A stretch of DNA of 64,000 nucleotides from Maniola hyperantus (lineage: Eukaryota > Arthropoda > Insecta > Lepidoptera > Nymphalidae), in contig NC_048541.1 of assembly GCF_902806685.2 (NCBI RefSeq), positions 6,197,465 to 6,261,464 of the forward strand. Direction: 5' to 3'. Under the pieces are notes generated by a model. It was not told the DNA's origin. It did no database searches and saw nothing but the letters and a program-made list of their open reading frames with translations. Position numbers and translations under genes: made by a program. How positions within the stretch are numbered: position 1 is the stretch's first letter; each line of letters starts with the position of its first letter. Positions 1 to 12,820 of the stretch are shown here, piece by piece.

Positions 1-226
1 AGTAAATAACTAATGAGAAATACAATGATGCCACGAATTCTCAGTTTGTTTTGCAACTAAAGTTGTATTCCATGAAAAAAATCGGTTACACGATAAGGGA
101 TAAAAAATAGGTTTGCTGCGTCTCTGTTTATCACATTAGTAACTTTATCTATGCTCTCTTTTTAGTGTGAATGAGAAAGCAAACGTTCCTTTGTCTAGAT
201 TTTTTACTCCGTCTACGGTTGATAAT
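1..226 (+). repeat. MITE copy, truncated by window edge
   Basis: This stretch matches, in the opposite orientation, the right-hand part of the element at 4301-4686, and in the same orientation the split copy at 16565-19528. Shared landmarks are 'gagaaatacaat', 'gcaactaaagttg', 'cacgataaggga' and 'gagaaagcaaacgttcc'. The terminal inverted repeat near 205-226 ('ctccgtctacg') is degenerate. Together with the copy at 4301-4686 it brackets the ornithine carrier gene as an inverted pair. Confidence 0.75.
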
Positions 227-278
227 GATGATGATGTTATGTGGCTATTTACAATAGATTAGCGAGGGCTGTACAAAC

Positions 279-3200
279 CTTCTTTTCGTATGATCTCTAG
301 ACCAACGGTAATGAATTTTTGGCTCTTGTTCGATATTTGAACACGCGATTTGATTACATCCGACGGGAATATGACTGTCCACAGCACTAGGCCTCCCACT
401 GCTCCAGCTATCATGGTCCTGAACAAACCAATGTCGTCTTTAGACTGGCCCGGCTTCGCTAACAATTCTCTGGTACCTGAAAAATACGCACCACGTTGAC
501 AAAATCTTGCTTTTAGGGTTTCGTAGTCCATACATCAAGTGTACCAACGAGACCCTTAACTAAGCCTCCGCTGTCCGTCCGCCCATCTGTCTGTTTGTCT
601 GGGGGCTGTATCTCATGAACCGTAATAGAGGTTAGAGTTGAAATTTTCACAGAATATGTATTCCTATTGCCGCTATAACAACAAATAATAAAAATATCAA
701 AATAACCAAAATGAAAATTACAAACAATAAAAATCTTGTACGGAACCCTTCGCATGCGAGTCTGACTCGCCGCTTACCGGTGTTTAATACGTCTCAAACT
801 AAGCTTTATTTACTTTAGCTTAGCGATATAAGTGGCGCGCGGTGCGGTCCTTCATTCAATTTGTTTTGACTATACAACCATTACATTATTAAAAATATTA
901 TGGTTTAAATTAGGTGTACTAGTTAAAATAAACTAAAGTAAATAAAGTTAGGTTGTGATTCAATTTAGGTCTAGAAAGCACTAAAAGAAGTAGTGTTGAT
1001 GTTCAAGTGCCATCCAACAGAGTATGGTTTGGAGTAGGTTGTTCCTGTTGATATATTATGGTTTATAAATTAAGTATTTACCTTCATATGCACCGAAAAA
1101 GAAGAAATACCCAGGCATTTCCCTCATGATAGTGGGTACAAGTCCCCTAAATAAACCTTGTATGCCATATTGACGAAATATCTGTTGTGTTAACTGGATA
1201 GGAGATGTTTTCACCTAAAATATGTGATTACTGATGATTATATTTGTTGAAAATACATAGATTCTAACGAAAAACTTTGTTTCGATAATATGATGCTGCA
1301 TGCAGCATGCCCAGCCTCACAGGTTGTCTAATAGCCGCACTCGTCGCTTAATCGTTACTTAAGGCATGAATTAATATGGACAAGGAGTGCCTTAAGTAAC
1401 GATTAAGCGACTCTGAGTGCGGCTGTTAGTAATAAAGAGATAATCAAATGAAGGACTTTTTTATTACAGGGATGAGGACTCATTTCAATATGCAATCACT
1501 TTTGAATATTAACAGCTGTTTAATTGAATCTTTTGGCTAAAAAGTTACTAAAGTTGACAAAAAACTTCCATATTATGTAAATAATCCAGAAAAGACATGA
1601 CACCCAGGGTATACACCTACCTACTATTAACTGGCCTAATGATGCATACATTTTGAGATCTCACTTGCCATTTTAGCTCTATGTGTCAACTGTCATAATA
1701 TTGTCAAAAGTACGATTTTAGTCATTTTAGTCCTCATTTTAAAAAGGGAAAACACTCTGTGCCCAGCTGGCACACCTAAAAGCCAATAATTGGGAATTGA
1801 ATTGAAAAAGGGAAATACTTTTGCATGACAAACATAGAGCTGAAATAGCAAGTGAAATCAGTCTAAAGTGCAAACAGTCACAAAAGCTTTAAATGATATA
1901 GGTACTTAATAATAATGAGAATGATACTTGAAAAAAAAATATACTTCTTTTAATATATTCACAGCTGAATACTGAAAGATATTTTAATATAAAAAATCAG
2001 TCCTTAGGTCAAACTACACAAACTACACTAATGCATTTTCAACTCTCATTAGATGCATGCGCTGACTACCCAGATGTATGTATGTGATGCATGCAACAAT
2101 GTACACACTTTCTTACATCTCCCTCGTTTGTGGATGCACACGCAACACCCGCAACTTTGAAACAATGTTATGCATAAACGTGTGCTATATCATGCATTGC
2201 TTTGTCAGAAGCCTTTGTATGCGAGTCTGACTCACATACAAACCAGCTTTTGTATTAAAATCAATTTCAGTATTCGGGTGCTAATATTTGTGGTGTCTCA
2301 ATAGTGAAATATATTTAACGAAATACCCAAAGGAGTCATCATATCATCATACAGCTGTTTGTGAGCCTTGGACATTGACTTCCCTCATCGCTTGCAACTG
2401 GCACTTGATTAGTTCCGTTGGACACAGTGTGAATGATGAGAAGAATGATGCAAGGAAACCAGCTGTCGCATTGCCCAGGGTTGATAGTTGATCCACACTC
2501 TAAAAGGAAATATATTTATTATTTATTTAAAAATTATAGTTAAATGATTTCTTCACACTTTCAAACATTTGACGGCTCATCTAAGCACTGCACATCACTA
2601 CCCATATTATAAATGTGAAAGTATGTTTGTTTGTTTGTCAGTTTATTGGTTCCACGCAAACGAAGTAGTGGGCATCAGCTAGTTCCTATATATACACTAC
2701 AAATAAATTTTGTAGAAAAGAGTAGAGTCACACACAACATCTCTACCTCATTTCCTTGCTACTGCCCATGCCACACAGGCAGTGTGTGGCCGGGGGTAAC
2801 ACCATGTAAGTCAAAATTAGCAACTTTACAAGAGAGCGAAACAACTTCCTGTTTCCAGAGGTTTAGCATGTCATGTATACAGCTGTTGCTTTTAATTATT
2901 TGTTACAAGTTTCTGTTAGACAAGAAACAGATCTTGTTCTCTAGCGAATTGCTTCAAAATGTCAAAAAATCGTCATGTTAGAATTTAAGTAAATAAATAA
3001 ATTTTATTGTTATTATTTTTCAATAATAACGGCAATGAAAAAAATGTAAACTAATAATTATTACCTCAGTATCTGTCATATGACAAACAAATTTTTGGCA
3101 GTAACCATAAGCTGCAAAGAGGACTGAATTCTCAGCAACATTAGCCATGATTGCTGGTGTTGTTCCCGCATACAGTCCTCTGACTATACCATCATTTCTA

Positions 3201-3942
3201 AATGTTTGTTTCAAACAATCATACATCCCCTTGTATAGATGAGGGAAGGTTTGCATTTTAACCTTCACAGTATCTAATGGCTGTCCAACATATACTACAG
3301 CTATTCCACCTAAAATTTTAATAAGCCATTGTTTAACCGTCGGTCACTACAATCTAACTTAATATCAAAAAATGTGTTTGAATGATTGTTCACAAGATAA
3401 TGACTAAACCAATTTGGCTAGAATTGGGAATGGAGATGGCCTAAATGTAAATGCTGAATTAACACATTATCTTCTTGTAACTTGTTGTTGTTGTACTTTT
3501 GAGAAACAGCCCAGTAAGTTGATTCAGGAACATAGTGCTCTATCAAACTCTAGGATGACTCGCATTAGCTCGCAAAGAATGCGGTTTGGACCGTCAACTT
3601 TTCGGATTTCAGTCCACTGCTTTTTTTTCTGGTCGGTGGTCCACTGCTTGAACGTGCGCTGAGCTATTGAGGTTTTACAATAGAACTCCGATGGAGGAAC
3701 TGAAGGAGATATCTATAAAGTATGCCTATTTTAATAATAGTTTTAATTTAATATTTTTTATTTTGATTTAGATTAAGTTTATTTATTAGAATTGTCTGTA
3801 ATTACTATAAAACCTTCCAAACGAATAAAAAAATTAAAATATTCGCATACCTAACTTAATTTATATATTTACCTAGAGACCCTGCAGTAAAATCTATAAG
3901 TCCACTTTTCAAATTGCCATTAGATCCTGATGAATGAGCCAT
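279..3942 (-). CDS. SLC25A15: Mitochondrial ornithine transporter (SLC25A15/ORC1 type), C-terminus outside window
   Basis: Inner mitochondrial membrane carrier expected to exchange ornithine (and citrulline or related basic amino acids). Coding exons read on the minus strand are 3942-3873, 3309-3065, 2499-2353, 1214-1082 and 476-279; phases join without a break and give about 264 residues. The start ATG (3942-3940) opens MAHSSGSNGNLKSG. All three mitochondrial-carrier signatures are visible: QPLDTVKVKMQ, CPTELIKCQLQ and FPSDVIKSRVQ. ORC-specific blocks include ANVAENSVLFAAYGYCQ, LGNATAG and REMPGYFFFFGAYEG. The last visible exon can end at a GTTTGT donor at 278, just after KEG, so the final ~40 residues (sixth membrane helix) should lie left of the window. 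Reading through instead gives an early stop at 259-261, which would truncate the protein. Donor choice GTATGA at 2352 is set by phase. The gene is divergent from Suv4-20, with 1.85 kb between the start codons. Confidence 0.9.
530..765 (-). repeat. Interspersed repeat ending in 'gtacggaaccc'
   Basis: This repeat lies in the intron between carrier exons 1082 and 476. It shows 'ctgtatctcatgaaccgtaa', 'attgccgctat' and 'gtacggaaccc...gcgagtctgactcg', also seen at 48480-48720 and, inverted, at 9545-9720. It is a dispersed repeat of the type with 'gggttccgta' ends. I cannot name its class. Confidence 0.6.
1332..1428. repeat. Intronic hairpin MITE
   Basis: A near-perfect inverted repeat with arms of about 35 bp ('agccgcactc', 'gcttaatcgttacttaaggc') surrounds a ~25-bp spacer. 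It lies in the intron between carrier exons 2353 and 1214. It would fold as a long hairpin if transcribed. Confidence 0.8.
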
Positions 3943-4300
3943 TTTTAAACATTTAACACATTTAGGACCAAAAAGTTAATTGAAATTAAAATGTAGTTGT
4001 AGTGATTATAATATACTCTTTGTTAAAATGATCAAAGAGTATATAATCACTACAAATCATATACCTAATCACTACAAATCATCTGATCAAGATCATCACA
4101 GGCCAATAAGATCATAACATAACTTCATAAACCTTTTTTGTTCCCTATGCAAAGAGAATAAAATAGGTACCCTATATACATCACAGAACACATTTACTGA
4201 TATAGGTACATCCTACTCTATGATAATCACTACGAGTTTTTCCAACAATACTTTATCGCATTTTTTATTGGCATCCTATTCCTAGGGCATCCTACATAGC

Positions 4301-4686
4301 GTAGATAGGGTAATAAAGGTAGATACAGGAACGTTTGCTTTCTCATTCTCACTAAAAAGAGAGCACTGATAAAGTTACTAATGTGATAAACAGAGACGCA
4401 GCTAACCTATTTTTTGTCCCTTATCGTGTAACTGGTTTTTTTCAAAATACATACAAGGAGTGCAACTTTAGTTGCAAAGCAAACTTTGAGAATTCAGGGC
4501 GTCATTGTATTTCTCATTAGTTATTTACTCGTTTTTACATAAAAAATGTTTAATACAAAATATATTGTTGACCGGTTAATACAAATATTGACTACTAAAC
4601 AGTGTTATTCATCGTTACGTCGTGCTATCGCTATCTCATACGCGATTACACAGTACTTTAATCTACCTTTATTACTCTATCTATAG
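4301..4686 (-). repeat. MITE with 22-bp terminal inverted repeats, uninterrupted copy
   Basis: The ends read 'gataggg/taataaaggtagat' and its inverse 'atctacctttattactctatc'. Internal sequence matches 1-226 and the split copy at 16565-19528. At 4450-4457 it contains 'catacaag', the complement of the 8-bp site duplicated by the P-like element at 16809, so it acts as a natural empty-site control. No coding capacity is visible. Confidence 0.85.
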
Positions 4687-4694
4687 ATGATCTA

Positions 4695-5035
4695 TAGTCT
4701 CCATCTACGGATTTCTATAATCTCATAAAATAAAATCCCCGCTGAAAATCAATGTTACCCGCACGAAGTTTAGCCTTAACATCAAAGAATCTCAAAGAAA
4801 GATTAAAAACAACCTTTGTATTTTTATACGGTTTCGAAATTTTTCAAAAGTACCTACCTATGTTTTTTGATTAGTCTCCATCTACGGATTTCTATAATCT
4901 CATAAAGTAAAATCCCCGTTGAAAGTCAATGTTACCCGCATGAAGTTAAGCCTTAACATTTACAAAGAATCTCAAAGAAAGATTTTAAAAAAACCTTTGT
5001 ATTTTTATATGGTTACGAAATTTTTCAAAAGTATA
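4695..5035. repeat. Tandem duplication, ~178-bp period
   Basis: Two copies start with 'agtctccatctacggatttc' at 4695 and 4873 and both run to 'gaaatttttcaaaag'. They differ by scattered substitutions and a few small indels. They lie immediately beside the MITE, in the divergent promoter region. Confidence 0.85.
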
Positions 5036-5787
5036 TTTTTTGATTTTTCTACAATTTTGTTGTTATCCAAACCTCAACAGTCAACCCCACCATTTTTAAC
5101 AATAGTAAAATTATTAGCACCCAATCCCGTTTGTTCATTGTTGATGCTCTGCAACAAAGTACTTTGTGATGCTCTGTAAATGCTACCTACCGCTATGAAT
5201 GAAGTGCACGAAAACATGGTTGTTTTTCAGCGTTCTTTTAAGAGTTTTTAAATCTTAGTACATAATCACAAATATTATAATTACAATTAAATTATGAATT
5301 ATAAAAAAATAATTAAAACCTAAATTTTTGGTTATACTTGATGAATTTTATGAATAACCTACTGTTAATGTCAAGAAGTGCTAAGACAGTTCAGTTTGTA
5401 ATAGAAATAAACATGAATTTTAATCACATTTAATGTTTTAAGTAAGTGCATTTAATTGTGTAATATCTTCTCCGAAGTACTTAATTAAAATTTTGCTATT
5501 TCCCGTGATCTATGAACAGAAAATTTGAGAATATTTTTGACGTGTCGTTTTTAGTTTCGTGCTCGGCCGCCATGTTTGTCCTTTATAACTTTATTGTATC
5601 AGTTTAGTAATAATGCTTAAATTTCTAATAAGATACCACATTAGCGGCTCTCTGTACACGTGTATCACACAAAAGGAAGTTGTTACCGAGCCATTATTGT
5701 GGTTACCTACATATTCTAAGAGTCTTTATTAAGTCGTTATTATCCCCATTACTATGATGGTCGCGTCTTTGTTTTTAGGTGTTCAGG

Positions 5788-7961
5788 ATGGTTGTTGGCT
5801 CGGCGGCTTATCCAGGGAGGCAAGTGCTCCACAAAATGCAGCCTATGGGCATGACGCCCCGCGAGTTGTCCGAATACGACGACATTGCCACGGCACTTAT
5901 AGTGGATCCTTATCTCGGCATTACAACACACAAAATGAACATTCGGTACAGACCATTGAAAGCAAATAAGGAAGAATTAAAAAACATAATCAAAGAGTTT
6001 ATCCAAACTCAAGATTACAATAAGGCTTACTCAAAACTTGCCCGTGGTGAATGGATGCCAAGACATTTTAGTAAAAATAAACATCAACAAAATAAGTTAA
6101 GAGAACATGTAAGTAATTATTATTAATCAGATAATTTTTAAAACTCGAATTAGGTATTTCATTAATTTAAATTTATAACCTATTTCAGATATACCGTTAT
6201 CTTCGAGTTTTCGATAAAAAAGCTGGGTTTGCAATCGAGCCATGTTATAGATATTCTTTAGAAGGTCAGGTTGGGGCTAAAATTTCAACTACAAAAAAAT
6301 TTTTGAAACATGAAAGGATTGATTTTTTGGTTGGCTGCATAGCTGAGATGACTGAAGAGGAGGAAAAACAGTTGCTTCATCCTGGGAAAAATGATTTTTC
6401 AGTTATGTACAGTTGTAGAAAGAATTGTGCTCAATTGTGGCTGGGTCCTGCTGCTTACATCAATCATGATTGCAGGCCCACATGTACATTTGAAGCCACC
6501 GATCGTGGTAAGGCCTTCGTTCGTGTGTTGAGGGATATTGATGTAGGTGAGGAAATAACATGTTTTTATGGTGAAGATTTTTTTGGTAATAGCAATTGTT
6601 ACTGTGAATGTGAAACTTGTGAAAGACGTGGGAAAGGTGCATTTTCTTTACAAAATGCACATAATGATGAACAAGCAACTAGGTATAGATTTAGAGAAAC
6701 AGATAATAGAATAAATAGGACAAAAGCAAAGAAAACACAAAAACCCATTAATGGTAAAAATCCAGAAAAAACTCGAATATCAAATAGGCAAGTTTCTAAT
6801 AATATAGTATCTCCACTAAGTATGAAAGAAATGAAGCAGAAAGGCTTAACGAAGTATGACGCTGAACTACTAATAGCTCAGGGATGCATTGCAGATGTTG
6901 TAGATGGAGCCATTAGCAAAGAAGCTCAGAGCAGCAGAGAGTCGTCTGCCTCGAGCCGCGGCGAGCGCCTGCGCCGCCGGACGGACAGCGGCCGTCAGAG
7001 CGGAGCCATGCCCACTGCCAGAGCACCTCCGGTGCGGTGTTGTAGTATTACCAGTTCTCGTAGCAGTCGAGATTCACATTCTGGTATAGTTTTAAGAAGT
7101 CAAAAACGTCTCACTGATAATTGTAATCAATCAACTTGTTCAAAAACTAAGAATTCTATTAAATCAGTTTCTGAAGGTAAATTGAGTGGAGACCATAATA
7201 TTATATCTAAAACTGATTCTGACACTGCTAATTTAGAAACTTACAATATAAGTATTAAATCTGAAACTGCCCAAGACCTACAAAAAGAACACTGTGTATC
7301 TGAACCTCAGCAGGTTACTATTAGTGAAATGGATACATTACCGACAGAGAACAAATGTGATACAAATGAATCTCTGCAGCAAAGTGAAATGCCTTTATTA
7401 GTTACTACAAAAACAGAAACTTCCAAAACAGATAATGTAAATACAAATGAACCAGCTATAGAAAATATTAAGTGTGTAAGTGATGATGCATGTATAAAAA
7501 GTGAAAATTGTGACTTTAGAGAAAATGTTAACCCAAGTGAATCTAAGGATAGTAAAATAAATAAGCATCATAAAGTTGATGTTTCAAGTAGGACTGAAGA
7601 AACGAAAAAAGAATCTGAATCAGGACCTCCATGGTTGGCAGACAATTCTAACAAAAGCAGTGAATGCCCCTGTACCCCTCCACGCCGTGGTTTGAAACTG
7701 ACTCTTCGCGTCAAGCGCAGCCCCGTTGTTGAGGAAGTTATGGATTGTGGAGGTCCTGCTGAGGCTCCTGAATATGAAGTGCTAAGATTAGAGGGTGTAG
7801 ACCCTGAAACAGCACGACGACTAAAGAAAAGACGTAGATCTAAAGAGCGGCACCGCAAGCATAGCCCTATCCGTCCCTTGCCTCCTATGAAACGCTTAAG
7901 ATTAATTTTTGGTAATGAAAGTCGTACTATTGACTTACCTCCTGATATATCAGCAGACTGA
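5788..7961 (+). CDS. Suv4-20: Histone-lysine N-methyltransferase Suv4-20 (H4K20 di/tri-methylation)
   Basis: Nuclear SET-domain enzyme of the KMT5B/C family, which converts monomethylated H4K20 to di- and trimethyl marks in heterochromatin. The coding exons are 5788-6108 and 6189-7961, joined at CAT|gtaagt and tttcag|ATA in phase 0, giving 697 aa. The ATG at 5788 opens MVVGSAAYPG, followed by the family N-terminal block MTPRELSEYDDIATAL and DPYLGITTHKMN. The SET core contains NHDC (residues ~199-202) and GEEITCFYGEDFFG (catalytic-site Tyr ~234). The Cys-rich post-SET follows directly (NCYCECETCERRG, Cys ~244, 246, 248, 251). A long Ser/Thr/Lys-rich, low-conservation middle runs to ~residue 590. 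A conserved basic C-terminal block follows (KKRRRSKERHRKH, then PPMKRLRLIFGN). A GTG in frame at 5779 belongs to the acceptor region and is not the start. Confidence 0.95.
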
Positions 7962-8928
7962 CAGCCACAACAGGCTTGTGGTTATGTTTCCACCGTTAAT
8001 ATTCAATTATTAGTTTAATTAATGTCACTGACTAGGATTATTTTATCTAGTATTTATTATTGTAAAGTGAAATTGAATTCAAGTATTGTGATAGGTAACA
8101 AATTGTTTTAATTCATAAATCCATGAAATTATTTAGTAAGAAAGAAAATGCAATTGTGTTATTTCAAATATTGTCAAAAGTTAATGCTTAAATTAAGGTT
8201 CCTTTATGCTTTTGTAAAATTAGTAACTATAAGGAACCAATTTGCATTATTTTTATTTCATATCTATGTGTATATCTTTTTTCCAGCTTTAATTTTTTTA
8301 TAAAATATTTAATATTTACTTTTTACCAGTACATTCTATTCCATGCATGTAAAGTATTGTCAGTGTAAATTTTGAATTTGGATTTTCTAAGATACTTAGA
8401 AACATGTATATTATAGGTAATAATTTTAAATGACGAGAATTTGAGATATAAGGGCTAACATACACACACTGCTTTTAAGCATCTGCAACCAGTGTATGAT
8501 CCTTTTTCGGAAGCTACAAACTGGGAATTAAACTGTTAAGAGGGCACTGTTTGTACCGGAATCGACACAGCGATTGCATGTTTCACATTCAACCGATACA
8601 GTATCAAAATTGCAGATGAAAAAAACGGCGTGTGTGTTGGCCCTAAATAGTTAAAGAAAATGTACTGCCGGAATTACGCTAATTAATTGTAAGTAATGAT
8701 TGAAATTAGCACAGAACACTAGGTAGTCTAAAGTGTTATGATAACAATACAAATCTTTAGGAAGATTCCACATAAAGTACCTTTTTGTAGTCACATTATA
8801 TTCAATTAAAAACCCTACCAAGTGTGACTCGTACACCCAAGGTTCCGTAGCTTTGAAACAATTAGTTGCTTAAAATTAATCTACAGTCTCAAAAACAAAT
8901 CCCAGTTATAATTAATACTAGCTTATGC

Positions 8929-9145
8929 CCGCGACTTCGTCAGCGTGTACTACACAAATTTCAAACCCCTATTTCACCCCCTTAGGAGTTGAATTTTCAA
9001 AAATCCTCTCTTAGCAGACGCCTAGGTCATAATAGCTATCTGCATGCCAAATTTCAGCCCTATCCGTCCAGTAGTTTGAGCTGTGTGTTGATATATCAGT
9101 CAGTCAGTCAGTCAGTCATCTTTTCCTTTTATATATTTAGATAAG
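8929..9145 (+). repeat. LINE/SINE-like retroposon tail
   Basis: The sequence carries 'tgcccgcgacttcgtcagcg', 'aatttcagccctatccgtcc' and a (cagt)n microsatellite at the end. This is the commonest dispersed repeat type in the window (compare 33440, 52925 and 54591). Confidence 0.7.
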
Positions 9146-9787
9146 AAGAATCCGGCTTTATTCACGTATTTAGTCGACGTAAGACGGACTAGTTTCGAAC
9201 CCATCTGGGGTCATTTTTCCTTTTTCACAATTCTTTTGCAATGTGGAAGGGAAGGCAAGTATTTTTTTTAAACTATTCCAAATTTTAAATACAATATTAT
9301 GTCAAGTAGTTACTGAAATAAGCAGATTTGACAGACAGACGGACTTAGTCGCACCCCATACTCTACTCCTCGATTGAGGGCACCCAATGTTCATTCTTCT
9401 GATTCACGATTAAGTGGCCAAAGCAATCTGATTTCTTGAGGTGTAATTCCGGCCTTATAAAGCAAAAACATTCACTTTAATACTCGTTCAAACTAAGAAT
9501 ACCCGGCCAATGATCTCCGTTTGTCAACTGTCACTTGAAGTTAAAAAAAATCGTTCTCGACCACGAAGGGTTCCGTGCCATCGTACAAGAAATAACACTG
9601 TAATTTTCATGGCGGCCATTTTTTTTTTTGTTGTAATAGCGGCAATAGAAAAATACATTCTGTGAAAACTTCAACTCTACCTATTACTTGCATTGGGACA
9701 GAGCCTTTTCGGGTTGCAAGAAAAATAACGATTTTTTTCAACATTATTTTTAATTTTAATTTAAAAATTGTTGAATTAAAATAGGTA

Positions 9788-10028
9788 GGTACTACTCGTG
9801 CGCAAAAAGTTGAGACCTGGGGGGCGGTGACGCCACAGACGCGTGGTTGTACTGTAGACAAAAATCGGAGCGCGTCGTCGTTGCGTGACGTAAGCAAGTA
9901 CGAGACTAAGATGTTAAAAAAATGGCGTTGTCTACAGTACAACACGGAAGCTTGAGGGGAAGTTACAGGGCAAGCGGGCGGAGGGTTGCATTCCAGGCGA
10001 GTCTCAACTTATCGCGCACGGGTAGTAC
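9788..10028. repeat. TIR MITE, 241 bp
   Basis: The inverted ends read 'gtactactcgtgcgc..aagttgagac' and, inverted, 'gtctcaactt..gcgcacgggtagtac'. A second, inner inverted pair is 'ttgtactgtagaca' / 'tgtctacagtacaa'. The element is more GC-rich than its surroundings and has no ORF of its own. Confidence 0.8.
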
Positions 10029-10614
10029 ATATTATAATTTCCAGGTATGAGGTCACAATATGGCAGAAATTCAGTCCTATTCCTAGTTTGAACTTGTTAT
10101 ACCTTAATATTACACCACCTTTCCAGTGTGGGAACTTTAAAATGTAAATGGTGCGCATCTACTTATATTTTGAAAATGTTACAATATTATGAACTTAATT
10201 GACCGAGCGGAGTCTACTTGAGTGAAATTGCACTTGTCCGTCTGTCAAAGTCTGTACTTCAAACAATATGTAAACTGATGGCCTTCATCCGAATATTGCA
10301 TAAAAAAAATATAAAAAGTTTTCAGGGGGGCTCCCATACGAAATGGGGGCTTTAAAGTGGAGATTGAATTCGACGCTATATATCAAAAACGGCTACATAT
10401 TAGATACTGAAACTTGTGAATAATTTCAGTTATATCCTGGACTTAAACAAAAAATACAAATATTTTAAAGAATCAAAATTACTTCATTTTTAATGGGCAT
10501 CAGTATTTTTAACATAACTTTGCAATAAATAATAGTGAAGCGAACTTCTTGCGTTACTGCTCTCAGCATTTTAACAGACGAACGTCTCCAATAACTCTAG
10601 CTCTATTTGCGGCT

Positions 10615-10768
10615 TATAGTGGAGTCATGAAGCGTTTTCGTCGGAAGTCCTTAGAAACAGCTCCGATTTTTTTAAAATTCTTGTTTTTTATATATTATTT
10701 AAAATCATAAAGAGAAACTAAGGACTTCCTAAGATTGGCTGTTTTACAGCTTCATTGACTCCACTATA
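10615..10768. repeat. Hairpin MITE, 154 bp
   Basis: The inverted ends 'tatagtggagtcatgaagc' and 'gcttcattgactccactata' are followed inward by the paired 'aagtccttag' / 'ctaaggactt'. An AT-rich loop lies between them. Confidence 0.8.
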
Positions 10769-11314
10769 ATCTTAAAAGTTAAATAATACAATAGGTATAT
10801 TATATAGTTAAAACTTTCTTATGGGTGGGAATTATGGGATATCGCGAGGTCTTAGTTCGGGGTGAACCACTAGTAAATTATTTATTACTGAAAAAATCTT
10901 GTAAAATCAAATACCTACAGTATTTCAAGTCATTAAATATGTAGTATCCAATAGTATACAGTAGGTGTACTTTCTTTAATGGTAATTAATATTGCAAACG
11001 CTTCCTGAACTTTATTTTACTGTTTACGTAATAATAGTTTCTAAGAGGTACTTATCTTGTCTTATGGTATTCGCTAATTTTGCGAATGATTTTGATAATC
11101 GTTGACATCACATTTACGTAATTAGTGTGTTATTTATACTTATCATAGCACTTATGACTTAGTAGGGTAAAGGCACTTATAAACTCGTAATATCAACTGT
11201 CAACTGGCAATAATTACCTCTGTCCTACATATATAATTTTTTTGATGTTATACTTAGTATTTCGTATTCCACAGTGTCACAGTTCAAGACAGTTATCTAG
11301 CTTGGAACAAAAAA

Positions 11315-11905
11315 TTGAAAAACTGGCCAAATGCGAGTCGGGCCTCGCTCTTTAAGGGTTCCGTATGTATGTAATATTTCTTTGCCGAGCTAGAACATCG
11401 CAATAAACTGAAACAAGAACCCAAAAATATTCGTTTGTTTTAGTCACAGCTCACAAACTATTCTATAAATCGTTGTTTTAAGTATTTTTTGTTTGCATAT
11501 AGTAATATAATATGGTACATAATATACCGAAATTTCATATTATCCTAACTTGTTTAGTTTTGAGCTAGCTCCCGTCACAAAAATGGTCTAAAACTGACAA
11601 CTTTGATGGCCCTCTCATTTCCTTACTTATAAGATAAAAAAGAATTAAAAAATATATTCGTTCAATAAGCTCTAAATAATGATACTCCACATGCTAGGAT
11701 AAAAAAAAACATTTTTTTGGGCTCCTTTTTCATGTATGGGAGCTTTCATGAAAAATAATTTAATTGAATTTCTGATTCAATATTTGATTTTGGATCAACA
11801 TTCTAGACCAAAATTTCAGCTTTGTAACTCATTTCGTCTACGAGCTAGATACCTGCGAACGCGGACAGAGAGTATCATGGTGACATTAATAGGGTACGGA
11901 ACCCT
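11315..11905 (-). repeat. Interspersed repeat with inverted 'gggttccgta' ends
   Basis: The left end is 'actggccaaatgcgagtcgg...agggttccgta' and the right end is 'gggtacggaaccctaaaaa'. The repeats at 28093-28527 and 45133-45572 carry the same two ends in the other orientation. The interior differs, so this may be another subfamily or a composite. Confidence 0.6.
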
Positions 11906-11986
11906 AAAAAGCACAAGGCTAACCTACACTGGGAGGCGTATACGATCACTACTTAGTTGAAGGAAACTAGTTTTTCCTTCATTCTG

Positions 11987-12190
11987 TATAGTTTTTGCAA
12001 TTCACGAGGGCGAGTGGGTCATGCTTGTGTGTAAGTTGTATCGGTATATGTAAGCAGTAAATGTGTGCGTTTGCTAACGCTTGCTCGCGACTGATTGGTC
12101 CGACGTGCACGCACACTTACGCAATGTCCATTTATACGACGTAGCCACAAGTAAAGTTCACTCGCCTTCGTGAATTGCAAGAACTATACG
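11987..12190. repeat. TIR MITE, 204 bp
   Basis: About 30-bp inverted ends: 'tatagtttttgcaattcacg' continuing 'agggcgagtg', and its inverse 'cactcgccttcgtgaattgc' continuing 'aagaactata'. A TA at each end could be a Tc1/mariner-type target duplication. The interior is GC-richer than its flanks. Confidence 0.8.
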
Positions 12191-12820
12191 TAAAGTTCAT
12201 AAAGTTGTTAAAATTGATATAGTAGGTACCTACCCGTTGCCAATTTACAGTCGATAAGTAAGTCTTAGGCTAAAATGATAATGTAATTATTATATGATTA
12301 TAAATGATGTCGTGCGATTATTTAACTCTATTCGGAAAGTACAGTAGGTACCTACATACACTACTTATAATCACTTACCACTAGGTGAGATCGCAGTCAA
12401 GGGCTAACTTGTATCAGTGAGAAGTAAGGGAATGGCTAGTGTAATTGCAGCCCAACTAGAAAAAAGAATGGTAGGGGTAGGGATAGACAAAAGTGCATGG
12501 CTTCAATTATTTTTGCAGCTAGGTAGGTTAATTTGTCAATTCGCAAACCTACTTCATTAAAAATGCGCATCATTTACTTTAATTGTGTAAAGTTATAATA
12601 TATTGTTGGTGATATATTATGTACCTATATGTAAAATATACTTAACTGCTAGTTAGAGGATGACTAGCTTTTGTGATATTCCAAAAAGGAATAGTTAGTG
12701 TATGTAAAAATTAATTATGATAATAAAAAGCCTCAACTCTTATAACATTTTGATTATGCACCTTGCATATTAACTTACGATTTTCAATTCCTCTAATCAA
12801 TTTTCAGTTACCTACCTATA

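Larger units (their letters stand above)
3943..5787. promoter_or_regulatory. Divergent intergenic region, carrier / Suv4-20
   Basis: The start codons of the two divergent genes are 1.85 kb apart, so both promoters must lie here or in 5'-UTR introns. It holds a MITE (4301-4686) and a tandem duplication (4695-5035). A polypyrimidine-AG ('gtttttag') at 5771-5778 just before the Suv4-20 ATG suggests a 5'-UTR intron, whose upstream exon probably lies near 5500-5640. No clear TATA box or initiator could be assigned. Confidence 0.5.
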
